64,000 bases of DNA from Thamnaconus septentrionalis (GCA_009823395.1 CM020512.1:6004405-6068404); one strand, 5' to 3'; positions 26,438 through 41,200 are shown, counted from the stretch's first letter. The notes: generated from the letters alone by a model not told the origin. A program made the numbers and translations.

Positions 26438-29369
26438 GGTTGGTGTGCAGGCCATGTCCCTGCCAGTCGCTCCGGGCACATTCGCTGCAGTGGAAGAAAT
26501 TGGGGTTTTGCGTGATAAATTGTGGCAGCACTCATTTGTGTCGGTTTGACTCTCCATGGCCAGTTTGCAGACCAGCTCTGCTCGGCCCAGAAAGCCCGTG
26601 TTTGGGATTTTAAAAGCAGGAACCCTGCAGTCTGTTTTTAACCGACGTTGCGCGTCTGCGTCAAACAAACGGCAAAAATAAAATCGAGTCGATGCGGAGA
26701 TGCTCGAGATGCGGCATCCTAGCAAAAACCGGTCTCCATGACGACGAGAAGAGCCTTCTGACCCTCGCGCTGTGACGTTCCTGTGGCGGTGTTCTGACCT
26801 TACAAGGCTAATCGTGATCTTGATTTTCATATTTGAAAAGTTCAACTTGTGATTGAGTTATCTCGGCCCTTTGATGATGATTCATTTCACGTTGTCAGGC
26901 AGCAGGAAGGGCTCGGGAGGTGATTCGATGAGACCGGCTGATTATTGGGACTGTTACGGCTACTTTAGGCAGAGAGCTTCCTATTGGCGGTGTTAGCTTC
27001 AACGTTAGCCGGACGTCACCTTGCTGCTCCGGGCTCGCTGTCAGGAATGTCGGCTGGATGGACGTTCATCTGCTCATCGCGGCGTCACTGACTTACCTGA
27101 ACCCTCGGGAAAAATTTGGTGCACACATATAAGCATTCACACACACACACACAGGGGCGATTTACAGCTCTTTGTTCTTGCAGGCTCCACTCCCTCCGTC
27201 TCTCCCTTCCTTATATTGTTGTGACAAGGCCAGTGCCATTACAAGTGTCTGCGAGCAGCCAAGGCTGCCGTCAGCCCGCTCTGTCAGTTGCCATGGTGAA
27301 AGTGTAATGATATATAGGGCTGATAGAGGGTGATTGAGCGTACGTGTGTGTGTGTGTGTGTGTGTGTGTTTGTGTGTGTTTTGGTGGCAGCTAGATTGGA
27401 GAAAGAAAGTGGTGGGGGGAGGGTGGACAGATGCATGATAGATTGCTGCAACATTTTGCGTGATTTAATCACCCACGTGTGTTAAAACAGAATCATGAAA
27501 ATCAGAATTTAAAAACTTAACAGGGACGAACTTTGTTTGTGAAATGGATGTTTTTTTTTTCCTTTTCTGAGCGAGTCAAGCCGTTGAACTGTCGGAGGAG
27601 CCAAGGCCAGCATGCCTTTCTTTCTTTTCTTTCTATCTTTTCCTTCTAAATTACAGCACGTGTGTTCCGTCGCGGCACAAAAGAACTCAATAGCTGAGAG
27701 CTTTAAAGAATGGGAGTCGTTTCAAAAGCTCACGCCGGTCTGAGGTTGCAGCCAAGGCTGCCGGTTTGAAAGGCAGATTGCTTTTTGTCGGCTCCTCGGG
27801 AAAGAAAAAAAAGAAAAGAAAACGTGCCTACGTGAACCCTGCACGTCTTATTTGTCAGCACCAGAGGGGCTCCGACAAACCGTAGCCGCCGCCGCACACT
27901 CGTTTCAGGCGCACTGCAGTGTACAGACACCCCAAGTAAGCAGTGAAATAAGAAGGCACAGCAAGCTGAGCACGAGGAGGGACAGAGATTCCGTCAGTGA
28001 ACGCCATCGGTGAGACATGCGAGGCAAAAATCAAATGGAAATGTGTCACTCACCTTCCGTAGCTTTGTGTTATCAATAGTGCCAGTTCTTCTTTGAACAT
28101 AAAGGAGGGCTTGTAATCTCATGAGTGCTGTACTATTTTAATCTGACTGCATTCAAGACTCGGAGGAACTGTTACTAAACCCTTTGAAAAAAAAAAAAAA
28201 AAAACAAGTAGGTTTTTCGTGGCCGTCTCTCTCTTCTCTTCATGCTAAATACAGCACAAAGGACTCGCATCTCCCGCCGTCTGCCGGCAGATTAAAGTGG
28301 GGTTTTTATTTACCGGCCCCTATTAGCATATAAGAGGCTGCTGTTTGTTTTGCTGGAGTGTTGCACTGAAGTGCACGTTTGCGGCGCGCACGCTGAAGTG
28401 TACAGTGGGAATTGTTACTGTGGTATGTTTTTTTTTGCGTTGGAGCGGCTGATTGGAGTGGAGCGGCTCCAACCAGGCAACCTCGGCCAACTTCCCGTGC
28501 ACTCACACTGCGAGATCTGACGCAAGACGTCCCCGTTGGGTCACAGACGTGACGTCCAGACTTAGCGATCACCTCTGTCTCCTTCCTGTCTCTCTATGTT
28601 TTTTTTTTAATGGATTTTTAACCTGAAATTTGATGGTTAGTGTATAGAAGGTTGTAATTTCCCCTTTCTTCCTTTATGATGTCATAATTACACTTTTTGT
28701 GTTATCTTGGAGTAGTGGCATCATTATTAGCGTGCACCGGTCCCTATTCCACATCCCCGTCACGATGTTTGCATTACATTTGGATTGATGTCATCACGAC
28801 ATGTTATTAACTGGGAAGAACCCTTTACTTTATTGACTCTTCATACCGCAGAAGAACCAATTAACCCACTCATGGAAATCAATATCCGAGCACACAGTAG
28901 CGCTACAGTGGCTCTCTGTCCTTCTGCCCCCCCCACCCACTCACTCCTGCAGGCTACTATGGGAAAGGCTGCACAGACGCCTGCCATCTGAATCCATGTG
29001 AGAACGAAGCTCAGTGCCACAGGAAGCCCAGCTCCTCCCACGGATACATCTGTGACTGCGGAGACAACCACTACGGCCAGTACTGCCAGCACAGGTACAC
29101 ACACACACACATACACACAGACACACACCGACACTCACAACACTTTGAAGGTATAAAGCCACAGTGTATCTGTGTGTTGGCCGCACCTTCTGAAGCCCCC
29201 TGTCGTCCAGCTAAGGCGAGCTCGTGCCTGTGTGTGTGCGAGTGTGTGTAGGTTTGTGACTGTGGCTTTAGTGCGGCCTTGTTGTTCCACATCTCCAGCC
29301 TTGCATGTAATCCAGTGTGGATGGGGCTTAACCTGGAATCAGACATACACGCGGAGACTGTATGCGTGC

Positions 29370-29417
<48 letters not shown>

Positions 29418-29723
29418 AACTGGTGACCCTGACCGTAACCCCGCTCCCTCCGTCTGTCCTGTGAAATCCTCCCATCTTCAAATTGATCTCTTTTGTTGTC
29501 CATTATCAACATGTTTTTGTGTGTGTGTCAGTGTGTGTCAGTGTGTCGCTCGCTTGTTGTCAGAATCAGTCTGCGTGTCAAATTGCATTTCATCTGCTTT
29601 TCAAACATGTTAATTGTCAATGAAGTAGTGAAGAAGTACATTAAGACGTGTTTGGAGTAAAAATAACAATGTTTTATGTTTTTTCCCGGTGAGTCAAAGT
29701 GGACTTTGTTGAATTGCTCTGTT

Positions 29724-29775
<52 letters not shown>

Positions 29776-32216
29776 TGCAGAATTGACCACCAGTGTCCGA
29801 GGGGCTGGTGGGGCTCTCCGACCTGCGGGCCGTGTCACTGTGACACCGATAAAGGCTTCGACCCCAACTGCAACAAGACGACCGGACAGTGTCGCTGCAA
29901 AGTAATGCACCCACACAAACGCACACACGCACACACGCATGCACACACACACACACACTTTTTTGCAGTTTTTAGTACAGGCATTAACTGTAAAGCAGCT
30001 TAAGTGTTGAAGCTTTTCATGTCTTTATTTGCATCTGTGGCTTTACAGCTTCACACAATTGCAAAATAGCCACTATTGATCTCCTGAAAGCAGCATATTT
30101 AGCCCTCTGTTTACAGCCATCCTCAAAACACTCGGCTTTCGCTTTTCGCTGTCACTGTTCTCCAACAAAAACTCGCTCCAACTAGAAAAGTGGAGCGAGC
30201 AGGTGACTTTCAAGCGAAGATGAAATTCCTCAGTTCGTTGCCCGTCTAGAGAGACAGCTTGTTGAGAGGACAGACTTTTAAAGGGAATTTAGAGCGGCGC
30301 TAAATGGCTACATACCTCCTGCTATAGAGCAAATGATCGCAGGTATTTCCAGGACAGACTGTGAGGATCGCTTTGGATCAGGTTGAAGACAGACCCGCAG
30401 TGATAATCCCGACATCTGATGGTCGGATAGACGGCCGTAAGCCTGGCCATGATAGTGTAATCACCATCATATCTGGCTTGTATGAATGTGCAAGAGTGCA
30501 TACTGATACATTTAAACCGGTTTATCTCATCCCTAATCTGATCTTTGACCCTAATCTCTGATCCCTGTTATTCATGTGGAACAAAGCACCTCGCTGGATG
30601 TCGCTGCCCTTTGCCCTTTGGCTTCGGCTTTGGCTTCTCTGTTTGTCTTTGAAATAAAGCTTAAAACAAAACATTATTTCTTTAATAATGTGATATTTTA
30701 TATTTATGATATTTTCTTATTAAACTGATATTACACTGTTATTAACATGGCAGCCAGAGTGACGCCCACTGAGTGGGAACCAGAAGCATGTCACCTTTAA
30801 GTGTGGGTAAATATGAGCTCTGCGGGAGCGTGGCAGAACCATGCCGGCTCCGTCGGGACCGGCTGAAGCTCCCTCTGAGCGAGAGGGAGGATTAATCGCC
30901 CGCCCACTGACATCAGACTTCGTCGCGATATAGATCAGCTGTCTGTGAAAACCTCCGCGTTTAGAGACTGCAAACATATGAACCGAACCTCCGCAGCACC
31001 GGGCTGTGGATCTGCAGCGAACGAACTGCCAGGCTGCTGCGCTCGCGCCAGCGCTGCGGCCACATCCCATTTCTCTCACGGCATAAATCTTGCCCTGATG
31101 TGTGCGTTGATGTCATCAGCCACACTATTCCTGGCACGGTGACATTTCCGTCAGGGTATGATGTGTGTGCGTACACGCTCGCCTAACCTGGCTCTCTCCG
31201 GCTCTGCGTGTGTGTGTGTGTGTGTGTGTCTCCAGGAGTTTCATTACCGCCCCCGGGCCTCTGACACCTGCCTGCCGTGCGACTGCTACCCCGTCGGTTC
31301 TTTCTCGCGATCGTGCGACCCGGAGAGCGGCCAGTGCCAGTGTCGGCCCGGCGTGATCGGGCGCCAGTGCAACTCGTGCGACAACCCCTTCGCCGAGGTG
31401 ACCAACTCGGGCTGCGAAGGTAGGATTTCTGCAATGTGGGGCTTTCCAAAAAAAAAAAAAAAAAAAAAAAATGTTGCTGGGTGATGAAGCGATGCTGGGT
31501 GTCTTTGTTCCCTCGGCAGTTTGCTTCGCTCAGCAACCTTATGTCAGAACCTGCAGGCGGAATAAATGTGATGGGGATTACAGTTAATCTTCTCACTGCA
31601 GTTTCTTTCATCCACTTTCCCGCAGTTATGCGTTGAACCGGCATAGCTTCTGACTGGTTGTGGTAACGCGGACATTAATTGCGTCGTCTCAACGGTGAAA
31701 TGTTGCTGCAAGTCGTGTTGCAACCCTGCCTGGTTCAAAACTTTCCTTTTGAACTTGCTTTTGTTCAAGGCTTGATGTATTTAAATATATTCTGTCTCCA
31801 GAATTGCCTCATTTTCTTAATGATTAACGTTGTAATTTCTCACGCATGAATGGATTTAATGAGTGTAATCAAAACTTTCCTTTTCATATGAAATTTTATC
31901 CAACCTGTGTTCCAGGGCCTCCAATACAGAACAAAGTCTTTGTCATCTTGCTTATATTTATGTGGCACATTGTCGAGTCATTTCACAGTTTTCCCTCTGG
32001 GATTACTTCGTTTTTTTCCTTTTTGGATTATTTTTGCTTCAACAAGCTTTTCTATGAAAATAAAAGGCTCAATCAAACTGACGACTGTCGCCGTTTCCCT
32101 GCATGCAGTCATTTACGACGGCTGCCCCAAGACCATCACTCAGGGGATCTGGTGGCCTCGGACCAAGTTCAACCTCCCTGCTGCAGTTCCCTGCCCCAAA
32201 GGCTCTGTCGGTCCGT

Positions 32217-32263
<47 letters not shown>

Positions 32264-35200
32264 GTCTCAGGGATCTGCCTCTGTGAGTTGTAACCCTCCT
32301 GTTGTCCCTCCGCTGTGCAGGTGCGGCCATCAGACACTGTGACGTGGAGAGAGGATGGCTGGAGCCCGACCTTTACAACTGCACCTCGCCGCCGTTTGTG
32401 GAGCTCAACACTGCTGTATGTTCACAGTTTGACAAAGCGGTTAGCACTCTGAGGTTAAATACTCTTTATTGGTTACCAAAGTGACCCGCTCTTTTGATAT
32501 TATTGGCTCAATAAAGGGGCAGTTCACGCAGAAATTAGTACGAAGTGTGGACCCATGACTCATCACTGTGATTTGTATTCTCGAGTGGCATGGCCTCCTT
32601 TGTCCACAAGGGCAATGTCTCATTGGTACAGTTTTATTGACAAGGCCACACTTGGACCATCATTACATCTGTAACTTGATCACATGGAGGAATGCTGATT
32701 CTTATGGTTTTCACTCAAATGATGCAACGAGCTTTTAGTCCAATTTGCCCCTACAGAAATGGGAAAAAGGGCTTTTGTCTCCACTGCTCCTTCTAAGTTG
32801 GAACGTGTTGCAAAAAGACTGGAAATTGACTAAGAGCACCTGAGACATCCTCCTCATTTTGTAACTTTTCTTTATAATGTTACTGTAACTGTTGATTGTA
32901 AATTGCTGAAATTTTGAAGTTTTGCTGCCTCTTGGCTAGGACTCCTTTGGAAAAGAGGGATAAATAAAAATAAAAATAATTAATCAAAATAAAATAAAAA
33001 ATAATAATTGAAATTGCCCCCATTTACTCCTCACCAGTTATGTGGGTTATATAATGTCACCACAGCCTCCATCAACAAAAGGCTGAATTGAAAAAGGGGT
33101 TTCGAGACATTTTATTTATGGGCGAATTGGTTGTAAATCTTGATGTTTTTTTTGGCATTTCCTGTTTATTCAGCTGGATTCTCTGGAGCGTAACGAGACG
33201 GAACTGAACACCATCATGGAGAAGAAGCTGGCCCACCAGCTCCGCGACGTCACAGAGGCAACCGGCCGCCTCTACGGAAATGACCTGCAGATCGCCGAGC
33301 GCCTGTTGTCCCGCCTCCTCACCTTCGAGACCCAACAGAGCGGCTTCGGACTCACGGCCACTCAGGACGCACACTTCAACGAGGTAAAAGGCTTTTTTTT
33401 ACCTCCGCCAACACTTTCACCTGATAATCCCATTGAAAGAGTCGTGGAAGCCTGAATATAGTGAGTTTCAAATCCGCTAAGGCGGCCAGATGACGCAATA
33501 AATTCGATTGATAGACCGAATCTTAATGGGGAACATACCCAGCTTAAGGTGTTAAAATGAAATGTCCTCGCACGAAATGTCTCCTTTGTATTACATTGGA
33601 GTTATTGTCATGTTTTAATATCAGTCATTTCATATTAACCAAGCCAGTCTGATTTTACCTGATAGAATAAAACACCGTCTGTGAGTGCGAGCACTGTCAC
33701 AGAATCACATTAGTCTGTTGTGGCTTTGTCCCCTACAGACATCTCTGCATCATTTTGGTCCCATTATTTGGCTCGTACATCAACATTTGAGTGACAGGAA
33801 ATGAGTTCCAGCATGAGACGGCTGAATATATTCGGCAAAACAAACGCAGCTGGTATGAACAACGGCGGTTGAAATCCGGCAAAGCAGACACACGAAACAG
33901 ATTTTAATTCAACTTCTTTATCACCCGCTTTTATTTCACTGTTAATTCAAGTCGTATTCGAGCGTGCAATTCAAAGTTGCTACATTATTTAGACGTCATA
34001 ACAGTATAATTAGTAATAACGTGAAGCAGAAGCTGTGTTTAAATCAGCGGTGGAGTGTTTGCGGCGCATTTGAAACGGCAAATTCCACGGGACAACCTTT
34101 CAATCCATCCATCTGAAGTAACGAGCGTGTTCCTGCTGCTTAACGCACTCTGGAAGCCATTCATTCTTATTCCGCGATGGGCAGTTAAAAAGCGTGTGTT
34201 TTTTTCCCCTTCCCCTGCTCACATCTACAGTCCTTACAGGAGATTTAACAAGGCATTTAATAATTTATGCCGCCAGCGAGACTTTAGCCACCTGATGGCA
34301 GCCGTAGCGGGAGCCGCCCCGCCCTGCAGCTCGGAAGTCATTGATAATGTCAGTTGCTATAGAAACCAAGAGTGATTGTGGTTGTAGCATCCACGTTTAT
34401 CTGCAGTGGAATGCCATCTGTGTTTCAGATTCCCCAAACTCGATGAGGTATTCAGTCCCAATGATACTCGCTCGCTGCGCTGTGCACATTTCAGCCATTT
34501 ATGTTTGCTTCTTTTTAATCACAGTTTCTTTTCCACGTGGCTCTGCAGAAACAGTAAAGGAATCATTCTAATTTCCTCCATGCAGTTTTTCCTCCTGTAT
34601 GTGTGTGTGTGCGTGTGTGTTCATATTCCATATGTCCATGTCCATATCCATATTCATATTCACATAATTCACTTGTTGCACAGAATCCCCCGATGTGCGC
34701 TGCCCACACTTGCAGTGACCCGAACAAAAGATTGTTGCCCTGCATGAAACGCATCACCCTTTTAATCCTCGTGCTCAAATTGTTCAATACTCAACCGTAA
34801 TCAATACACGGGATCGCCAACAATGACAGTTGCTATGGCAACACAGCGGCAGCATGGATGACATGTCTTAGTGAGTGGAATGAAAACCATTGTCAACCAT
34901 TTTATTCCAGAAAATAGGTGGAATTTGCAATGCATGACTTTAACTTGGATGTATATATGTATTTTTTTTTTCATTCTAGAATACTACCCTGTTTGCCAAT
35001 GAACGTAAATGTTTAAAAAAAATTATTATCGTGTTTTTTACATGAAGAGTTGAAAAAAGGATTTTGTCACTTACTTTTATTTTAAGTCTCCAACTGTGAT
35101 GAAATGTTATTTAAACGTTAACATTTTGTGTTTTATCACAAAAAGGATTCATCAATATTCACCATCATTCACCATTAAAAGTTTGAGTGCAGGGTCGTTG

Positions 35201-38200
35201 GTTTTTGATCTCATCCTCAATGTCCGGATTATTGGCTGCTGCCTCCATCTCATCCCTTCACACCTTCTCTCTCTCTCCAACACCGTCTCTCACGTCATCT
35301 TCTCCGCACAATATTTCTCAGACGGTGGCGCCACAGGTCACTTCATTCTCCTCATACTAAATACCTCACTCTATATTCTTTTCCTTTCACTGTAGGAAGC
35401 TCTTCCATTGTGCTCCCCAGAGTATTATGGGATATCGTTGTGCTTTATTGCTTTTGGTGCAGTCAGACTATATGAAGTCATATTGAACGCTTCCCGCCTT
35501 CACTTTTTCTCTGGCTCTGTGATATTGCTCTGTCTTTGAATTATAGCACATCTAACAGTCCTTTACCCACCGCTGTTGAAAAGAGGCCACGCCATCAAAC
35601 AAAGTTCTTTGTTTTTTGTTGGGTGATTTCTGAGCATGTGACTGAGTTACAGTCAGGGACTGAAGCTCCATAAACTTCCAAAGGTTTTCCTGTGTTTTTT
35701 ACCATTGCAAGCTCATGCTCAGTCCTTTTCTAAATTCATCTCTTCGCTCACTGCTTCTGTCTTCTGAAATATTTCACAAGAACGCAGGATCTTTTTCTCT
35801 TTGCCTTCCCAACATCCTTGGCTTTTGTTGGCTTAGCACCGGGCTTTAAGGCTTTATTAAATCTGGCCCTTTGGTGAGATACAGCAGCAAACTCATCATG
35901 TCTTCTCCACTCGCTATTTGCTCGCTTTCGGACACCTTTTTTTGTTCTTTTCTTTTTTTTAACTTCAGCCCTATTCGTATAACCTCAGAACTCATCATAT
36001 GTGCCGGGCTGCTCATTTAAACTCTCAAGTTCCCCACTGGCTTTTCTTTTCTTTGCACAGCGACTCACATTTTCTTCCAGGTGTGAATCATCTCACTGCA
36101 CTTCCTTGTATGTGGTATCATAGCTCGTGTAGTATTTCCAAGTCCTATCTGGGAAGAATATGTGACACCACTTTGGGTCAGTTTTGTTTTTAGGAGATAT
36201 TATATCAAAGGTTCAGTGTTTTACTGTTTGTTTGTTTTTCAATCATCCAAAAGCAGGTCTCTACAGTAGAAAACAGCATATTTTAGGTCTTGTTTTGCAG
36301 CCTGAATGCCCGTTGCTAACCTCGGAAAGGTGTCAGTGCCCTTTGTGACATCACAAACTGCTGATCTCCACAAATGTGTGTTTTGTACACACTGTTTAAA
36401 ATGTGCAGCAATCAAAAGAAGCAAAGGATTTTTCTGATTTCTGCAAACTTCACTGAAAGCCACATTTTTCTGCACTGAACTTTGTCTCCTGTAATGACTT
36501 GCATTTCTTTTCTTTCCTTTCCTTTCTTTCGACTCTTTTCAGAACATTCTCCGGGGCAGCAGTGTGCTGTTGGGTCCCAGCACGACTGTCCTTTGGCGGG
36601 CTCTGGCTCAGAGTCAGAACCACATCCCAGGCGGCGGTCCAGCCGAGCTAACTGATCTGCTGGAGCAGTACGCTCAGACTCTGGCCCAGAACATGAAACT
36701 CACCTACCTCAACCCAGTGGCGCTGGTCGCTCCAAACTTGGGTGAGTTCAGTCAGACAGCCTTAAAAAAAAATAAAAAAAATATGTAAAACAGCTGCACT
36801 GTCAGACCAATAAAATCTTAATCTTCACACAGCCAATTTGCAGCAGCTTTTTTTCCCCCTCATAATGCAATAAATCTCTGCTGTGAAATTGTCCAGAATA
36901 ACTCTTTGTAAACAGGAGATGAGCGGCGCTAATGCAAATGATGATGGCACAGTTACAGAATTGGCAGAGACTCAGAGAGAGGGAATTTCACACTCCCACA
37001 CACACACACACAGAGGCACACAGACAGCTCATGCTTCCAGCACATGCATATATAGCCTCAAGCACTGTGACACTGGCCAACACACGTCTTTGGATTTTGA
37101 ACATTATAACAAAAAAATACCCCTCAATCACACTTGGTACCACTTGAAACTATTGTGTTCATTTACCGTCTATAAGAACGTTAAGACGTCAACTGACATT
37201 CTCCCCACGTTGCTGTGTTGTAGATTTGAGTGTGTGTCAATTTGTTTTGGCATTGCTGTGCTTGAACATTTGGCACTATTTCACATTTTTGCCTTTTCAG
37301 TTCAATGAAAATGCAGCTAAATTATGTGACACGCGCGCAACTTCATGCTGCGTTGAAACAGCAGCTGCAGGAGGAAAGCCAGACGATTCACTTTCACACT
37401 TGTTAGACTTTGAGCAATGCACACAAATCCAATATTTTTGTGAAATTAAAAGCAACAAAAAATACTCAGTACTCAATACTTAATATCAATAAGTGAAACT
37501 TTCTTGAAGTTATGCCAGAGCACCAGTTTAATCTGTTGAATCACCGAGTGTTGCTGAGCTTTATAGCAGTACCAAAAGGAGAAAGGACAATAAAACAATG
37601 ACGATCCCAGATGGAGAGCATCACGTAAAAGCAGAGGGAAAGATAAGAAGCAGCTGAAGCTGAATTTCACACCCAGTGCTAATTATTAATGTTGTTGAAG
37701 ACTGTCCAGAAAGGGACGTGGGGCGACCTGACACCCATCTGTTAGTCACTAATACGTGCTGCTCGGGGCCAAATCTATAAATTGAGTGATTCTTATTAAC
37801 CCAGCTGTTTCTCCATCAGAGTCGTGAGAGACTGCCGCAGAGAATTGGAGGAGCAAACGCATGCACACAAACCACTGCCGTGTTCATTATAGAGCACCCC
37901 TATATTGACTCCGCACTCGCTGCTCAATACCTTGTCTTCTTTCATTTGACTCAGTGTTAGTGTGTGTGTGTGCATGTGTGTGTGGATATTGTAATGGTTC
38001 TCTCGCATACCAAAAGTCACAAAGGATCAGTTTTTTAGTTCATTTTTCAGTTTTTCGCCAGTAGTTTTTTTTTTTGTTTTTTTTTTTTTTTAGTTTAGTA
38101 AGGTAGTTAGCTAGTTTCTTCTGTTTTATGCTTGAAATTATAAAAACATTTCTCCCTCGTTTATTTCCAAATAAGAAATTTGCAGTCGCAGCCACAAATG

Positions 38201-41200
38201 TTCAGTCTGCCTTTGCTTGTTTTCTGCTTGTTTGTGCGCTCAGTCATGAACCTCGACCGTGTGGAGAACCGGACGCACGTGCGGCGGCGCTTCCCTCGTT
38301 ACCACACCCCCCTCTTTCGCGGTCAAGCCCTGTGGGATCCCTACACCCATGTGATTCTGCCTCCAGCTGCCCTGGTGTCACGGCAGCAGCAGCACAGCTG
38401 GAAAGAGAAGGAGCGGCTGGAGAAAGAACGTAAGGCAGCAAACTTGTTCCGCAAAAATTTTGAAATAAAAACCCCGACTGTTTCAAAGCGGTGGACCGCG
38501 CTAACGTGGACTTCCTGCTTTTCCAGCCTCTTCCCCGCAGAACCCTTCGCCCGCACCGGTCGGTATCTCAGCCAATCACACGGGAGGATACACCGCGGCC
38601 AGGCGAGCCGTCTTGATGCCTGAGCAGCCCATCACCGTTGTCATCATGCTGATCTACCGCAGCCTGGGCGCCGCCCTTCCGCCCAAGTACCACGCTGACC
38701 GGCGGGGAGTGAGGTTAGGAATGGATCACTGTCACGGCATCAGCATTGATCATCTGAGGGGCTCAGTTGGATATTAGGCTGCGTTCAGACTGCAGGCGAA
38801 TCTGATTCAAATCCGATTTTGAGGGCTGACTGTTCACACTGTTTTTAGCAAGTGTCCAAATGGGATCTGGCTCTGTTCAGACTGGGCCACATTATTGGCC
38901 CATCTGACAGGTTGCTGTAGCGCTGGAATGGCGCTCCCTGCTCTGGCGCATTGGGTCTTGCGTCACGTAGAGTGACGTCACGGACCGTCAAAACCGATCT
39001 GTGTGTTTGGAGCTGTTCACACTGAGACGCATCTGTCCAAATGTGATTTGAAACTACCTCCCAAAGGTGGTTTCAATCCGATTTGCAAAAATTGCAAAAT
39101 GGATTTGTGACTGTTCAGACTACAAAAGAGCCATCTGGTTTCAATCTGGATGGGCTAAAATTCAGATTTTGGCTGGCAGTCTGAACAAGACCTTAAAGTC
39201 TGGATTAACTACGCAATTTATGCATCAACAATAAGAAAATTGCTCTGACGTCACGGCGGGCATCATCCGCTGCATTTCCAAAAAAATCCCCATTACCGGA
39301 ATCAGTGTTCAGTCTCTCCCTCTGCCAGTGCCTTCCTGGTCCGCTTCACTGGGAAGTGACACGCTGACCAGTTTCCAGCAGGTGGAGGCGTCCAGTAATT
39401 TAAGGCCGCTAATGCGCCCAATCTCAGCCCTAACTGGCCGCCGACCGGAGCTCCGCTCTATGTCTGATTTAGTCAACACCCACCCACCCACACACACACA
39501 GAGCTAACTCGGCACTCTCCCTCCCTCAGGCTGCCCAGACACCCGGTAATGAACTCCCCAGTTGTCAGCGTGTCCGTCTACAACAACCACACGTTTGTTG
39601 GCGGACACTTGGACCAGCCCATACTGCTGGAGTTCAAGCTGCTGGAGACGGCGAATCGCAGCAAACCCCTGTGTGTGCAGTGGAACCACAGCAGCCCGTG
39701 AGTACAGACCAATGCTGTAATACTGCTTTTTTTTTTTTTTTTTGTTCTATCAAAATGCCAGGTATATAAACCAGCTCTTTAGTTTTCATCCTGGTCTCCA
39801 GTGGAGTACCCTTTTATATTTAGCCTGCTGTTTACAGCCTCCTGCCAGAGTGCAGGGTTTTAGCTTTGCGCTATACTGACTTTGCTGCAACTTCCACACC
39901 CAAAATCAGCAGAGCTTGGACTTTCCACTTTAACTGGGAGTTCACACTCAAAGTTTTTGCATAATATGGGACTTTTCATATAATTTGAGTTCCCGCCTTC
40001 AAGATGAGGTTTAAATTTGTTTAATATGTTGTTATTTACTGATTGATTGATTGATGAGTTTGCACAGAAACTGTCTTGTTTACATAGATAGTAACCACAC
40101 CACCACTATCATCACACCCATCAACCCGTCTTCTAGTTTTATTTCGAGGAGCAGCGCCGCGCCTTTAATGTGAAACGCAGTAACAGTTTAATGAAACCAC
40201 CCATCTTGATGACAAAAAGAGTCTGAAAATGCTCAAATATGTGAGGAGGTTGTGGTGTGTGTGGCTCTTCCTAAACCTGTGGACTGCCACAGTGGATGGG
40301 TTGACTGGGCCGGCTGATGTTTTTTGGCTGGGCAAGGGGACCTGCAGCGGTGGAAACACAAACTTTCTCGCTGGAGACAGTCCCCCTTTTCACCGCTGAC
40401 CACCTCCCTCTTCTCCCTCCCTCCCCTGCAGGCACGAGGCCGGAGGCTGCTGGACCGTCAGGGACTGCATGGTGGTGTACAGGAACACCTCTCACGTGCG
40501 CTGCCAGTGCCAGAGGCTGGGCACCTTCGGCGTGCTAATGGACAGTTCGCACAGGGAGGTGGGTGATCCTTCAGTATTGATTTAGCGATTACTTGCACTC
40601 GTCATGTAGTTCCTGCTCTGAATGAACATGCAGTGCTGACCTCTTGTTGCACCCGCACCCCCCTACATACACACACACACCTCTTTGACATACCTGTAGC
40701 TGCTAATTGGCAGTCTTTGCTGGTGTTTCAGCATGTAATCGCTCAGAATTACAGCCCAGACTTCTGCTCCGAAAGGCTAAAGGGATCCGACTTGTTACAG
40801 CCGCAGCAGATTTTCACGGTTTAATACAAAAACCTCTCCAGTCGGACCACTTCAGCATGATAAGTGGCGGTGCACTGAATCACCGGCAGGAAGGAGACTC
40901 AGGAAACCTCACGCCTCGCTGTGAATATAAAAGCCGCATTTTCAAATCCAAAATAAGCCGGTGTTAAAATGTCGCACGCTGATTGGAAATGTGCTTCTCG
41001 TTAATGGCTGGGCACAGCGGCAGCACAAGTGTCTCATTGCCAGTCGTGTGACACAACGGTCTCGCTGCCTCTCTGATAGAATTTAGAATTAGTCATGTCT
41101 TTGGGGGTTTTATTCTCCAGAAGATGAAAATGTCTTCTGCTGATTGTGCTGTCTGCTGGTCATTCGTGTGCGTGGCTTGCCTTGATCAGCTGACCTTGTG

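Larger units (their letters stand above)
22775..28952 (+). other. celsr3: celsr3 intron 12 (6.2 kb)
   Basis: No exon is supported. It contains the nested palindrome around (GATA)n at 23196-23343, purine-rich GGA/GGT tracts near 23970-24150, and (CA)n/(GT)n arrays at 25957-26060, 26208-26251, 26382-26436 and about 27342-27380. Confidence 0.7.
29095..31235 (+). other. celsr3: celsr3 introns 13 and 14 flanking exon 14
   Basis: Intron 13 (29095-29780) is rich in CA/GT arrays, with the largest at 29371-29415 and 29725-29772. Intron 14 (29902-31235) begins with a CA tract and ends in (TG)n at 31207-31229. No other gene is visible. Confidence 0.7.

Noticed and set aside
26201..26845. 214-codon minus-strand open frame
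   Set aside because: It is held open by two CA arrays (poly-His-Thr) with no domain in the remainder.
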